Below, piece by piece: positions 46,938-55,462 of a stretch of 64,000 bases of DNA (its first letter is position 1; each line of letters opens with the position of its first letter). The DNA lies in assembly GCF_006716445.1 (NCBI RefSeq), contig NZ_VFPA01000006.1, forward strand, positions 372,001 through 436,000. Reading direction: 5' to 3'. The notes beneath the pieces were generated by a model. The model was not told the DNA's origin. It searched no databases and saw only the letters and a list, made by a program, of their open reading frames with translations. The DNA is from Pseudonocardia kunmingensis (GTDB lineage: Bacteria; Actinomycetota; Actinomycetes; Mycobacteriales; Pseudonocardiaceae). A program made the translations under genes and the position numbers.

Positions 46938-47539
46938 ACCCGGTCGCGACGCCCGCGCCGCCCCGGCCCGTGGTGGACACCGTCGACGCGCACGTGGACC
47001 GGCTCGCCTGCGCGCTACCCGCGCTGCGGGCGGCGGGCCCGACCCTCGCCCGGTGGGGCGCCGACCTCGCCGAGCGGCTGCTCGCCGGTGGCCGCCTGCT
47101 CGCCGCCGGCAACGGGGGCAGCGCCGCGGAGGCCCAGCACCTCACCGCCGAGCTCGTGGGCCGCTTCGACGGGGAGCGGCAGGCGCTCTCGGCGATCGCG
47201 CTGCACGCCGACGGCTCGAGCGTCACCGCCATCGGCAACGACTACGGCTTCGGCGAGGTCTACGCCCGCCAGGTACGCGCGCACGCCCGCCCCGGCGACG
47301 TGGTCCTGCTGTTCTCGAGCAGCGGCCGCAGCCCCAACCTGCTCGGTGCCGCGGCGGCGGCCGCCGAGGCGGGCGCCACGAGCTGGGCGATCACCGGCCC
47401 CGGCCCCAACCCCCTCGCCGGCGCCTGCGATGACGCGGTCTGCCTCCCGGGCGACACCGCGACGGTCCAGGAGTGCCACCTGGCAGCCCTGCACATGCTG
47501 TGCAGAGCGGTGGACGCGACGGTCCGCGCGCAGCAGTAA
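46934..47539 (+). CDS. gmhA: Sedoheptulose-7-phosphate isomerase
   Basis: A 201-residue SIS-domain protein, starting at a GTG that overlaps the upstream stop. The GmhA signature LAAGNGGSAAEAQHLTAELVGRF is intact, followed by FSSSGRSPNLLGA (phosphosugar loop) and VQECHLAALHMLC with the conserved Glu and His of the active site. It converts sedoheptulose-7-phosphate to D-glycero-D-manno-heptose-7-phosphate, the first committed step to ADP-heptose. The HldE and GmhB homologues lie 6-9 kb downstream. Confidence 0.9.
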   Translation: MNPVATPAPPRPVVDTVDAHVDRLACALPALRAAGPTLARWGADLAERLLAGGRLLAAGNGGSAAEAQHLTAELVGRFDGERQALSAIALHADGSSVTAIGNDYGFGEVYARQVRAHARPGDVVLLFSSSGRSPNLLGAAAAAAEAGATSWAITGPGPNPLAGACDDAVCLPGDTATVQECHLAALHMLCRAVDATVRAQQ

Positions 47540-47553
47540 GGGCCCCAGACCCC

Positions 47554-47615
47554 GCACCTTGGAGCCGTACTGCTGTTCACAGAGGGCCGAAATCAGCAGT
47601 ACGGCTCCAAGGTGC
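47554..47615. terminator. Family B hairpin, copy 2
   Basis: A 62-bp palindrome with GCACCTTGGAGCCGTACTGCTG and complement (arms described at 47554-47575 and 47594-47615), lying between convergent gmhA and surE genes. It shares TTGGAGCC and the CTGCTG part with the copy at 19973-20041. Confidence 0.7.
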
Positions 47616-47630
47616 TTGCGGGGCAGGGTT

Positions 47631-48413
47631 TCACGAGTGCACGCGTTCGGTGTTCGCCAGCCAGTCCGGGACCAGGCGGCCTTCGTCCTCGGACACCGAG
47701 CGCAGCGCCGTCAGCGTCGGGTGGCCGGCGGCCAGCAGGGCGCCGTCGGTGCCCTCCTCCGGCTCGGCGCCCACCTCGATCTCGCCCAGCCGCAACCCGC
47801 CGTCCTCGACCTCGTCGACGCGGGCCTGGACGGCGCCGAAGGCCGCGAGGCGGGCGTGGCGCAGCTCGCGGTGCTCGGCGCGGTCCCGGTCCGGCAGGTT
47901 GAGCGACAGCGACGTGCCCGGCTGTGCGTCCAGCAGCAGCTCCAGCACCCGGGGGAACACGTCGTCGGCGGCGTCCCAGTGCCGCTCGCCCCGCGGGTCG
48001 AGCGGCACGTCGAGGCTCACCGCGAGGCCGCTGACGTCGTGCACGGCGGCGGTGAGCACCGCACCCACGGTGCCGGAGTGCAGCACCGCCCGCCCGACGT
48101 TGGCGCCGTGGTTGATGCCCGAGAGCACGAGGTCGGGCGCCGGGTCCAGCCAACCGGTCAGGGCGGCGACGACGATGTGGCCCGGCTGCGCGCGCACGCC
48201 CCACGCCGGCAGCTCCGGCCGGTCGGGGAGCTCGTGGCGCTCGACCAGGGTGCGGCCCTCGTCGCGCACCGCGGTGATCGCGGCGCTCGCGCCGCTCGAC
48301 TGCTCCGACGGCGCCGCCACCACGACGTCCAGTCCTGCGGCCACGGCCAGGCGCGTCAGCGCGGCCAGGCCCGGCGAGTCGATGCCGTCGTCGTTCGTCA
48401 CCAGTGCGCGCAC
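47631..48413 (-). CDS. surE: 5'/3'-nucleotidase SurE
   Basis: A 260-residue SurE-fold phosphatase. The GTG at 48413 opens VRALVTNDDGIDSPGLAAL with the NDDG metal-site motif; APSEQSSGASAAIT and DLVLSGINHGANVGRAVLHSGTVGAV are the other hallmarks. SurE dephosphorylates nucleoside 5'- and 3'-monophosphates (and polyphosphate) and is linked to stationary-phase survival. It begins 7 bp after the pfkB-type gene, likely one transcript. Confidence 0.93.
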   Translation of the reverse strand: MRALVTNDDGIDSPGLAALTRLAVAAGLDVVVAAPSEQSSGASAAITAVRDEGRTLVERHELPDRPELPAWGVRAQPGHIVVAALTGWLDPAPDLVLSGINHGANVGRAVLHSGTVGAVLTAAVHDVSGLAVSLDVPLDPRGERHWDAADDVFPRVLELLLDAQPGTSLSLNLPDRDRAEHRELRHARLAAFGAVQARVDEVEDGGLRLGEIEVGAEPEEGTDGALLAAGHPTLTALRSVSEDEGRLVPDWLANTERVHS

Positions 48414-48420
48414 CGTGTCC

Positions 48421-49365
48421 CTACCCCTTCCACTCCACCAGTTCGACCCGCTCGGCCAGGGTGCGGATCGCCGCCTCGCCGCCGGTGCCGAGCCCCCGGC
48501 GGACCACGTTGAGCGCACCGCAGGCGGCGCCGGTGCGCAGTGCCTCCCGGATCGGGTCCCCGCGCACGAGGGAGGCAACCACGCCCGCGGTCATCGAGTC
48601 GCCCGCGCCGCGGGTCTCGGCGGGTTCCAGCGGCGGCACGTGGATCTCCAGCACGTCCCCGTCCGCGTCCGCGTCGCCGTCGGCCGGGAGCGCCAGCGCC
48701 GGTTCCGCGGCACGGGAGACGATCACGGTGGCGGCGCCATCGGAGCGCAGCTGCCGCATGGCGGCCACGAGGTCGGCGGGGTCGTCGCTGTCGGCGCGCC
48801 CGTCGTCGATGAGCTCCTCGTGGCTGACCTTGAGCACCGCGGGACCGCCCGCGAGCACGGCGTCGAGGCGCTCACCGGACAGGTCCGCGGCCACCCGGCA
48901 GCCGTTGGCCCCCAGGTCGGTGGCCAGGCGGCGGTAGAGCGACGCCGGGATGACCTGGTCGGCGTTCGGCCCGGCGAGCACCGCCGTGCCGTGCTCGATG
49001 CCCTCGCGCAGCACCACCTCGTAGAGGGCGTCCTGCTCGTGGCGGTCCAGCGGTCCGCCGGGCGCCTCGGCGATCGGCTCGCGGTCGTCGGAACGGCGGT
49101 CGTGCACGTAGCCGCCGTTGCGGGTGCCCACCCGCACCGGGCACAGCGTGACGCCCTCGCCGGGCAGCAGGTGCTCCAGCACGTCGCCGGCCTCCCCGCC
49201 GAGCGCGGCGCACAGCACCACGGGCACGCCCAGCGTCGAGATCATCCGCGCCTGCCACACCCCCTGCCCACCGGCGTGGACGTGGATGTCGGGCTGACCG
49301 GCCCGGTCCTCGATCGTGACGGTGAGCAGGGGCGAGGGCGCGAAGACGACGACCGTGGGCGGCAT
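48421..49365 (-). CDS. PfkB-family (1-phosphofructokinase-like) sugar kinase
   Basis: A 314-residue ribokinase-superfamily kinase. Early HAGGQGVWQARMISTLG stands in place of the GGxGxNxA substrate motif, with Trp for the usual Asn, and the catalytic segment is TRGAGDSMTAGVVASL (general base Asp in GAGD). It resembles the 1-phosphofructokinase branch, yet the altered substrate motif makes fructose-1-phosphate an uncertain substrate. Its genetic link with surE suggests a sugar-phosphate or nucleoside role. Confidence 0.85.
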   Translation of the reverse strand: MPPTVVVFAPSPLLTVTIEDRAGQPDIHVHAGGQGVWQARMISTLGVPVVLCAALGGEAGDVLEHLLPGEGVTLCPVRVGTRNGGYVHDRRSDDREPIAEAPGGPLDRHEQDALYEVVLREGIEHGTAVLAGPNADQVIPASLYRRLATDLGANGCRVAADLSGERLDAVLAGGPAVLKVSHEELIDDGRADSDDPADLVAAMRQLRSDGAATVIVSRAAEPALALPADGDADADGDVLEIHVPPLEPAETRGAGDSMTAGVVASLVRGDPIREALRTGAACGALNVVRRGLGTGGEAAIRTLAERVELVEWKG

Positions 49366-49416
49366 GTCCGGTTCGTACCCGAAGCCCTGGACCGGTACGC
49401 GGGGGCCTCCGGCGGG

Positions 49417-49608
49417 TCAGGTGCCGTGGTCGTCGGGGCCTGCCTCGTCGGGGACGACCTCGACGGGGTCGTCGTCGACGGGGTCGTCGTCGGGCGGGAG
49501 CTTGCGATCGGGCCCGGGCTCGGCGTCGGGTCGCAGCGCGTCCGGCTGGTCGCGGCGCCCGAGCGAGGGCCGGGCGGACTCGACGGGGTCGTGCTCGGAG
49601 TCGGTCAT
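49417..49608 (-). CDS. Small acidic hypothetical protein
   Basis: A 63-residue, Asp/Pro-rich protein (MTDSEHDPVESARPSLGRR, then an imperfect DDDPV repeat). It has no hydrophobic core and looks disordered. Its codon use fits its surroundings, but there is no recognisable family and no strong ribosome site, so it may not be expressed. It lies between fhs and the pfkB-type gene. Confidence 0.45.
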   Translation of the reverse strand: MTDSEHDPVESARPSLGRRDQPDALRPDAEPGPDRKLPPDDDPVDDDPVEVVPDEAGPDDHGT

Positions 49609-49632
49609 CCCCGCGGGTACCCCGCACCGGCG

Positions 49633-49700
49633 TCGCACACCGATCGCTGCGCTCGGACACCGACTGCAGTCGGTGTCCGAGCGCAGCAGTCGGTGTGCGA
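49633..49700. terminator. 68-bp loopless palindrome after fhs
   Basis: The two 34-bp halves are complementary at 32 positions (core GCTCGGACACCGACTG and complement). It begins 3 bp past the fhs stop on that gene's strand, the position of a terminator. It contains nested smaller inverted repeats of CGGACACCGAC. Confidence 0.7.
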
Positions 49701-49703
49701 GCG

Positions 49704-51404
49704 TCAGGAGAGGTTGACGATCTCCCCGTTCGCGTCGAGGTCGATGCGGTGCGCCGCGGGGCTCGCGCCGAGACCGGGCATCGTGCGCATGTCGCCGCAG
49801 ATCGGGTAGATGAACCCGGCGCCGACGGACGCCCGCACCTCCCGCACCGGCAGCCGCCACCCCGTCGGCGCGCCCTTCAGCGAGGCATCGGAGGAGATCG
49901 ACAGGTGCGTCTTGGCGATGCACACCGGCAGGTGGCCGAAGCCGTTGCGCTCGTAGGAGTCGATCTGACGGGACGCGGAGAGGTCGTAGTCCACGCCGTC
50001 GGCGCCGTACACGCGCGTCGCGATCGTCTCGATCTTCTCCCGCAGCGGCGCCTCGTCGGGGTAGAGGAAGTGGAAGTCCGAGGGCTCCTCCGCCGCCTCC
50101 GCCACCGCCTCCGCGAGCTCGGTGGCGCCGCGCCCGCCGTCGGCGAAGTGGGTGCAGACCGCCGAGCGGGCCCCCATCGACGCCGCGATCTCGGCGATCG
50201 CGGCGTGCTCGGAGGGGTGGTCGCCGGGGAAGGCGTTGATCGCGACGACGGGGGAGACGCCGTGCAGCCGGATGTTCTCGATCTGCTTGCGCAGGTTGGC
50301 CCCGCCCGCGTGCACCTCGTCGGGGTTCTCGGCGAACAGGGCCTCCGGCAGCGGCTTGCCCGCCACGATCCGGTGCCGCCCGGAGTGCGCCTTGAGCGCC
50401 CGCACCGTGGTGACGACGACCGCCGCGTCCGGCGTCAGGCCCGACGCCCGGCACTTGATGTTGAAGAACCGCTCGGCGCCCATGTCGGCGCCGAAGCCGG
50501 CCTCGGTGATCAGGAAGTCGCCCGCGTGGATGCCGATCAGGTCCGCGACCACGGAGGAGTTGCCGTGCGCGATGTTGCCGAACGGACCGGCGTGCACCAG
50601 CACCGGCGTGTTCTCCAGCGTCTGCAGCAGGTTGGGGCGCAGCGCGTCGCGCATGATCACGGCCATCGCGCCTGCGCCGCCGATGTCCTCGGCCGTGACC
50701 GGCTTCCCGCTCCGGTCGTAGGCCACGACGATCCGGCCCAGCCGCTCGCGCATCTCGGGCACCGACCGAGCCAGCGCGAAGATCGCCATCACCTCGGACG
50801 CCGCCGTGATGTCGAAGCCGGTCTGCCGCGGCACCCCGTCCACCCGGCTGCCGAGCCCCACCACGACGTTGCGCAGCACGCGGTCGTTGACGTCGAGCAC
50901 CCGGCGCCAGGTGATGTCGTGCTGGTCGATGTCGAGCGCGTTGCCCTGGAAGAGGTGGTTGTCCAGGATCGCCGACAGCATGTTGTGCGCCTCGGTGACG
51001 GCGTGGAAGTCGCCGGTGAGGTGCAGGTTGAGCGTCTCCATCGGCACCACCTGGGAGTAGCCCCCGCCCGCGGCCCCGCCCTTGATGCCGAACGTCGGAC
51101 CCATCGACGGCTGGCGGACCGCGACCGTGGCCCGCTTCCCGATGTGGCGCATCGCCTGGCCCAGCCCCACGGTCGTGGTGGTCTTGCCCTCGCCCAGCGG
51201 GGTCGGGGTGATGGCCGAGACCACGACGTACTTGGCCCGCGGCCGGTCGGCGAGCTCGTCGATCGCGCCGAGCTCGATCTTGGCGACCTCGCGGCCGTAC
51301 GGGGTGACCAGGTGTTCCCCGATGCCCATGCTCGCGGCGACGTCGACCAGCGGCTGCAGCGTCGCGCCCTTCGCGATGGCCAGGTCGGACGGGAAAGCGG
51401 CCAT
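49704..51404 (-). CDS. fhs: Formate-tetrahydrofolate ligase
   Basis: A 566-residue enzyme matching the family length. The P-loop is TPTPLGEGKTTTTVGLGQA; RQPSMGPTFGIKGGAAGGGYSQV and GGAGAMAVIMRDALRPNL are hallmark stretches, and FNIKCR and PICGDMRTMPGLG are conserved C-terminal parts. It joins formate to tetrahydrofolate using ATP, or runs in reverse to make ATP and formate. The ATG overlaps the metF stop by one base, and together with metV it forms a one-carbon cassette. Confidence 0.95.
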   Translation of the reverse strand: MAAFPSDLAIAKGATLQPLVDVAASMGIGEHLVTPYGREVAKIELGAIDELADRPRAKYVVVSAITPTPLGEGKTTTTVGLGQAMRHIGKRATVAVRQPSMGPTFGIKGGAAGGGYSQVVPMETLNLHLTGDFHAVTEAHNMLSAILDNHLFQGNALDIDQHDITWRRVLDVNDRVLRNVVVGLGSRVDGVPRQTGFDITAASEVMAIFALARSVPEMRERLGRIVVAYDRSGKPVTAEDIGGAGAMAVIMRDALRPNLLQTLENTPVLVHAGPFGNIAHGNSSVVADLIGIHAGDFLITEAGFGADMGAERFFNIKCRASGLTPDAAVVVTTVRALKAHSGRHRIVAGKPLPEALFAENPDEVHAGGANLRKQIENIRLHGVSPVVAINAFPGDHPSEHAAIAEIAASMGARSAVCTHFADGGRGATELAEAVAEAAEEPSDFHFLYPDEAPLREKIETIATRVYGADGVDYDLSASRQIDSYERNGFGHLPVCIAKTHLSISSDASLKGAPTGWRLPVREVRASVGAGFIYPICGDMRTMPGLGASPAAHRIDLDANGEIVNLS

Positions 51405-52339
51405 CAGGCGCGCTCCTTCCTCTCGGTGGGTGCGGCCGGCGCCAGACCGGCACGTTCGAGGATCTCGGGGATCCCCCGCTCGTAGCCGAACGCCATGACG
51501 TGCACGCCGGCGACGCCCGGGATGGCGCGCAGCGCCTCGATCGTCTCCACGCACAGTGCCACGCCCTCGGCCGCGACGCGGTGCTCCGGCACGCCGCGCA
51601 GCCTGCGCCCCACCGACTCCGGCAGGTGGACGCCCGGCACGTGGGTACGCACGAACTCGTAGGCGCGCAACGAGCGGATCGGCCCGACGCCGGCGAGGAC
51701 GGCGCAGCGCTGCGCGATGCCGCGGTCGACGACCTCGGCCATGAACCGGGCGAACGCGGGCACGTCGAAGGTGAACTGGGTCTGGCAGAACTGCGCGCCC
51801 GCCGCCGCCTTCTTGCCCAGCCGGGTGGCGCGGAACGCTGCGGGCGGGGCGAACGGGTTCTCGACCGCGCCGACGAGGAACTGCGGGCGCGTCTCGACCG
51901 GGCGTCCGGACAGCAGCACGCCCTCGTCGCGCAGGGTGCGGGCGGTCCAGACGAGCTGGACGCTGTCCAGGTCGAACACCGCCGCGGCGTCGGGGTGGTC
52001 GCCGTAGACCGGGTGGTCGCCGGAGAGCAGCAGCACGTTGGGCACCCCCAGCGCGCCCGCGGCGAGCAGGTCGGACTGCAGGGCGATCCGGTTGCGGTCG
52101 CGGCAGGTCAGCTGCATCACCGGCTCCACGCCGGCCCGCAGCGCGAGCACGCTGCCCGCGAGGCTGGACAGCCGGACGTGCGCGCCCTGGTTGTCGGTGA
52201 TGTTCGCGGCGTCGACCCAGCCGCGCAGCAGCCCGGCCTTGCGCTCGATCGCGGCCGCGTCGGCGCCGCGGGGTGGCCCGATCTCGGCCGTGACGGCGAA
52301 GCGGCCCTCGCCGATCGCCGCCGCCAGCCGCCCCGTCAC
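51404..52339 (-). CDS. metF: Methylenetetrahydrofolate reductase (MetF-like)
   Basis: A 311-residue TIM-barrel flavoprotein family member: FAVTAEIGPPRGAD with the catalytic-type Glu, ANITDNQGAHVRLSSLA, EPVMQLTCRDRNRIALQSDL, LLLSGDHP and AAGAQFCQTQFTFD. It interconverts methylene- and methyl-tetrahydrofolate. Its GTG overlaps the metV stop, as in organisms where MetF needs the iron-sulfur partner MetV. A canonical NADH-binding N-terminal extension is absent. Confidence 0.9.
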   Translation of the reverse strand: MTGRLAAAIGEGRFAVTAEIGPPRGADAAAIERKAGLLRGWVDAANITDNQGAHVRLSSLAGSVLALRAGVEPVMQLTCRDRNRIALQSDLLAAGALGVPNVLLLSGDHPVYGDHPDAAAVFDLDSVQLVWTARTLRDEGVLLSGRPVETRPQFLVGAVENPFAPPAAFRATRLGKKAAAGAQFCQTQFTFDVPAFARFMAEVVDRGIAQRCAVLAGVGPIRSLRAYEFVRTHVPGVHLPESVGRRLRGVPEHRVAAEGVALCVETIEALRAIPGVAGVHVMAFGYERGIPEILERAGLAPAAPTERKERA

Positions 52340-52845
52340 GGGCGCACCCGCGGCATGCCGAGGTCGACGGTGCCCGCCCCCGTCCAGAGCCCCTCGTCGC
52401 GGCCGAGCCAGTAGTGCACCCACGAGCTCGTGCCGCGCAGCCGCTGGTCGATCGGGCGCTGCAGCAGGGCGAGGTCGGCGTCGTGCCCGGTGGCCGCCGC
52501 GCGCTCCCACGCGATGAGCCAGACGCAGCGCTGCCCCGGGTGCACCTCGCAGTCGCCGTTCGCGGCGACGCCGCCGCACGGGCCGTTGCGCAGCTGCTTC
52601 GGGCACGTCATCGGGCACGCGTACGCGGTGGCGGGCAGCGCGCACTGCCCGCACATCCGGCATCCGTAGAGCGCCTCCTTGCCGCGCCGCTCGAGGCCGG
52701 TGAACAGCCGCAGCGCCCGGGGCATGCGCTCCAGGCGGGCCGCGACGGCCCGGTAGAGCCGGTTCGGGCGCACCAGTGGCGCGATGAGGTAGGAGGCGCG
52801 CGCGCTGATCCGGGGCCGGACCGGACGGGGACCCTGCTCGCCCAC
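52336..52845 (-). CDS. metV: MetV-like methylenetetrahydrofolate reductase C-terminal domain protein
   Basis: A 169-residue protein of the MTHFR-C family with a Cys cluster: YGCRMCGQCALPATAYACP, then CPKQLRNGPCGG and a later DCEVHPGQRCVW. In acetogens MetV binds Zn or Fe-S centres and is an essential subunit of the MetF reductase. It is unusual in an aerobic actinomycete and suggests that electrons enter MetF by way of an iron-sulfur protein, not directly from NADH. GTG 52845 is assumed. Confidence 0.85.
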   Translation of the reverse strand: MGEQGPRPVRPRISARASYLIAPLVRPNRLYRAVAARLERMPRALRLFTGLERRGKEALYGCRMCGQCALPATAYACPMTCPKQLRNGPCGGVAANGDCEVHPGQRCVWLIAWERAAATGHDADLALLQRPIDQRLRGTSSWVHYWLGRDEGLWTGAGTVDLGMPRVRP

Positions 52846-53052
52846 GCGCTCGCCTCCCTCCCGCGGTCGCCGGATCGAGCCGGCACCCGCTTCCCGCCAC
52901 CGTAACCGGGGAGGTGGCCTTGGTCACAGCAGTAGGGCGTACGTGCCGGTGAGGCGGGCGTTCCTCGGTGACGCCACGTAGTAGCTGCTACGCAGAGTAG
53001 TAGTGGGGCGCGCAGCGGTTTACCGGCAGCGGGCTCGGACACCTCCTCCTAC
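52846..53052. other. Divergent promoter region, metV/gmhB
   Basis: A 207-bp spacer between divergent genes. It holds a near-palindrome (GTAGTAGCTGCTAC, about 52977) followed by another GTAGTAG, so three GTAGTAG/GCTAC-like motifs cluster within 35 bp. These could bind a regulator. No gene is seen. Confidence 0.4.
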
Positions 53053-53637
53053 GTGATCGTCCGCAATGACCGTCCGAGCGCGCGCCGCGTGCCCGAGGCC
53101 GTCCTGTTCGACCGGGACGGGACCCTCGTCGTCGACGTGCCCTACAACGGGGACCCGGACCGGGTGCGACCGGTGCCGGGGGCGGCCGCGGCGCTGCACC
53201 TGCTGCGCGCGGCGGGGATACCCGTCGGCGTCGTCAGCAACCAGTCCGGCATCGCCCGCGGGATCCTCACGACCGCGCAGGTCGACGCCGTCAACCGCAG
53301 GGTCGACGAGCTGCTCGGACCGTTCGCGGTGTGGCAGGTCTGCCCGCACGGTCCCGACGACGGCTGCCCGTGCCGCAAGCCGCGCCCCGGCATGGTCCTG
53401 GCCGCCGCCCACGCGCTCGGCGTCGACCCGGGCGCCACCGCCGTGATCGGCGACATCGGCGCCGACGTGCGCGCGGCCGCCGCGGCGGGAGCAGCCGCGG
53501 TGCTCGTCCCGACGCCCGTGACGCGCCCCGAGGAGGTGGCGGCCGCGCCGGTGGTGCGCGTCGACCTCGACGCCGCGGTGCGGCACCTGCTCGGGACCGA
53601 GCAAGTTGCCGAGCCCGTACCGGGGCGTGCGTCGTGA
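53053..53637 (+). CDS. gmhB: D-glycero-D-manno-heptose-1,7-bisphosphate 7-phosphatase
   Basis: A 194-residue HAD-IIIA phosphatase. Motif I is LFDRDGTLVVD (nucleophile and acid Asp), motif II SNQSG, the Lys in RKPRPGM, and motif IV IGDIGADV. The zinc-binding loop CPHGPDDGCPCRKP with the C-x-H...C-x-C spacing is diagnostic of GmhB. It removes the 7-phosphate made by the heptose kinase. GTG at 53053 is an assumption (no ribosome site; GTG at 53089 is possible). Its stop overlaps the next glycosyltransferase. Confidence 0.9.
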   Translation: MIVRNDRPSARRVPEAVLFDRDGTLVVDVPYNGDPDRVRPVPGAAAALHLLRAAGIPVGVVSNQSGIARGILTTAQVDAVNRRVDELLGPFAVWQVCPHGPDDGCPCRKPRPGMVLAAAHALGVDPGATAVIGDIGADVRAAAAAGAAAVLVPTPVTRPEEVAAAPVVRVDLDAAVRHLLGTEQVAEPVPGRAS

Positions 53638-54725
53638 CCCGGCGCATCCTGGTGGTGCGGCTGGACGCCGCGGGCGACGTGCTGCTCGCCGGCCCCGCCG
53701 TGCGCGCCGTCGCCGCGGCCCCGGACGCCGAGGTGTCGCTGCTGTGCGGGCCCGCAGGCGCCGCGGCGGGACGGCTGCTGCCCGGCGTGCGGCGGGTGCT
53801 CGAGTGGGCGAGCCCGTGGATCGTGAACCCGGCCCCCGCGGCGACACCCGAGCACGTCCAGGCGGCCGTCGGCATGCTCGCCGAGCACGGGTTCGACGAG
53901 GCGGTCGTGCTGACCTCGTTCCACCAGTCCCCGCTGCCGACGGCGCTGCTGCTGCGGCTGGCCGGGATCGGCCGGATCACCGGCGCGTCGGTCGACTACC
54001 CGGGCTCGCTGCTCGACGTGCGGCTGCGCCCCGGTGAGGACCTGCCCGAGGACCAGCCAGAGCCCGAACGCGCCCTGGCCATCGCCGCGGCCGCCGGGTT
54101 CCGGCTCCCGCCGGGGGACGAGGGCAGGCTCGCCGTGCGGCGCCCGCCGGGGGTCGGTGCCCTCCTCGGGCCGCTGGCGCGCCGCCGCTACGTCGTGCTG
54201 CACCCCGGTGCCGCGGTGCCCGCCCGGCGCTGGCCCGCCGAGCACCACCGCCGCGCCGCGCGGCTGCTCTCCGAGGCGGGCCTGCCCGTCGTCGTCACCG
54301 GCGGCCCGGGGGAGCGGGAGCTCACCGCCGCGGTCGCCGACGGGCACGCGCTCGACCTGGGCGGGCGCACCGACCTCGGCCGGCTCGCCGGCGTCCTGAA
54401 CGGCGCCGCGGCGCTGGTCGCGGGCAACACCGGCGCCGCGCACCTCGCCGCCGCCGTCGGCACCCCGGTCGTGTCGCTGTTCGCCCCGGTGGTCCCGGCG
54501 ATCCGGTGGCGCCCCTACCGGGTGCCCCAGGTGCTGCTCGGTGTGCAGGACGCGCCCTGCCGCGGCACGCGCGCCCGCGACTGCCCCGTGCCCGGTCATC
54601 CCTGCCTGTCCCGGGTCTCCCCCGAGGAGGTCGTCTCCGCGGTGCACCGGCTGGTGCCGGCGCCCCCCTCCACCCGCCCCGGTGCCGTCCCCGCGGCCAC
54701 GGGCCCGAAGGAAGGACCGTCATGA
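53634..54725 (+). CDS. Glycosyltransferase family 9 (heptosyltransferase-like), first
   Basis: A 363-residue GT9 protein starting at a GTG that overlaps the gmhB stop. It shows the GT9 opening RILVVRLDAAGDVLLAGPAVRA, a central HPGAAVPARRWPAEHH (ADP-heptose pocket), and LVAGNTGAAHLAAAVGTPVVSLFAP. Heptosyltransferases of this family use ADP-heptose, matching the surrounding genes. A Cys-containing loop (CRGTRARDCPVPGHPCL) near the end resembles that in other GT9 proteins. The acceptor is unknown. The SDR start overlaps its stop. Confidence 0.88.
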   Translation: MTRRILVVRLDAAGDVLLAGPAVRAVAAAPDAEVSLLCGPAGAAAGRLLPGVRRVLEWASPWIVNPAPAATPEHVQAAVGMLAEHGFDEAVVLTSFHQSPLPTALLLRLAGIGRITGASVDYPGSLLDVRLRPGEDLPEDQPEPERALAIAAAAGFRLPPGDEGRLAVRRPPGVGALLGPLARRRYVVLHPGAAVPARRWPAEHHRRAARLLSEAGLPVVVTGGPGERELTAAVADGHALDLGGRTDLGRLAGVLNGAAALVAGNTGAAHLAAAVGTPVVSLFAPVVPAIRWRPYRVPQVLLGVQDAPCRGTRARDCPVPGHPCLSRVSPEEVVSAVHRLVPAPPSTRPGAVPAATGPKEGPS

Positions 54726-55462
54726 CCCAGACCCTCCCCGTCCCCACGGCCACGCGCGCGCCCCGCCCGGTCGGCACCGTCCTCGTCACCGGCGCCGCCT
54801 CCGGGCTCGGCCGGGCCGTCGCCGGAGCGGTCGCCGCCGCCGGCGGGCGGCCGCTGCTGCTCGACCGCGTCCCGGTCACGCCCGGGCCCGAGCTCGGCGA
54901 CGCGCTGTCCACCGTCACCGACCTCGCCGACGGGAGGCGCAGCGAGGCCGCGATCGCGGAGCTGGTGGACGCCGCGGGCGGTCTCGACGCCGTCGTCACC
55001 GCGGCCGGCACCGACCGCTGCGGCGCGCTGGGCGAGGTACCGGCGGCGGAGTGGGAGCAGGTGGTCGGCGTGAACCTGCTCGGCACCGCCGCGGTGATCC
55101 GCGCCGCCCTGCCGGCGCTGACCGCCCACCGCGGCCGCATCGTCACCGTGGCCTCGACCCTCGGGTTGCGTGCCTTGCCCGACGCCTCCGCCTACTGCGC
55201 GTCGAAGTTCGGCGTGGTCGGCATGACCCGGGCGCTGGCGAGCGAGCTGGCCGGCCGCGTCGGCGTCACGCTCCTCGTGCCCGGTGGCATGGACACCGCG
55301 TTCTTCGACGGCCGGCCCGAGCAGTACAAGCCCGGCCCGGACGCGCAGCTCAACGACCCGGCCGAGGTGGCCGACGCCGTCGTCTACGCGCTGACCCGGC
55401 CCGAGGGCAGCGAGGTGCGGGAGATGGTCGTCTGCGCGTCCACGGAGCCGTCGTGGCCGTGA
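54722..55462 (+). CDS. Short-chain dehydrogenase/reductase in the heptose operon
   Basis: A 246-residue classical SDR: cofactor motif VLVTGAASGLGRAVA, catalytic Ser in VASTLGLR, YCASKFG, and a PGGMDT after it. It overlaps both neighbours (ATGA and GTGA), so it is made in the same unit as heptosyltransferases. The usual ADP-heptose 6-epimerase HldD is an extended SDR of about 310 residues with a different opening, so this is not HldD. It may oxidise, reduce or epimerise a sugar-nucleotide or glycan; the role is open. Confidence 0.85.
   Translation: MTQTLPVPTATRAPRPVGTVLVTGAASGLGRAVAGAVAAAGGRPLLLDRVPVTPGPELGDALSTVTDLADGRRSEAAIAELVDAAGGLDAVVTAAGTDRCGALGEVPAAEWEQVVGVNLLGTAAVIRAALPALTAHRGRIVTVASTLGLRALPDASAYCASKFGVVGMTRALASELAGRVGVTLLVPGGMDTAFFDGRPEQYKPGPDAQLNDPAEVADAVVYALTRPEGSEVREMVVCASTEPSWP

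Noticed and set aside
54722..55462. ADP-heptose 6-epimerase (HldD)
   Set aside because: Classical SDR size and motifs (TGAASGLG, YCASK) differ from HldD, an extended SDR of around 310 residues.
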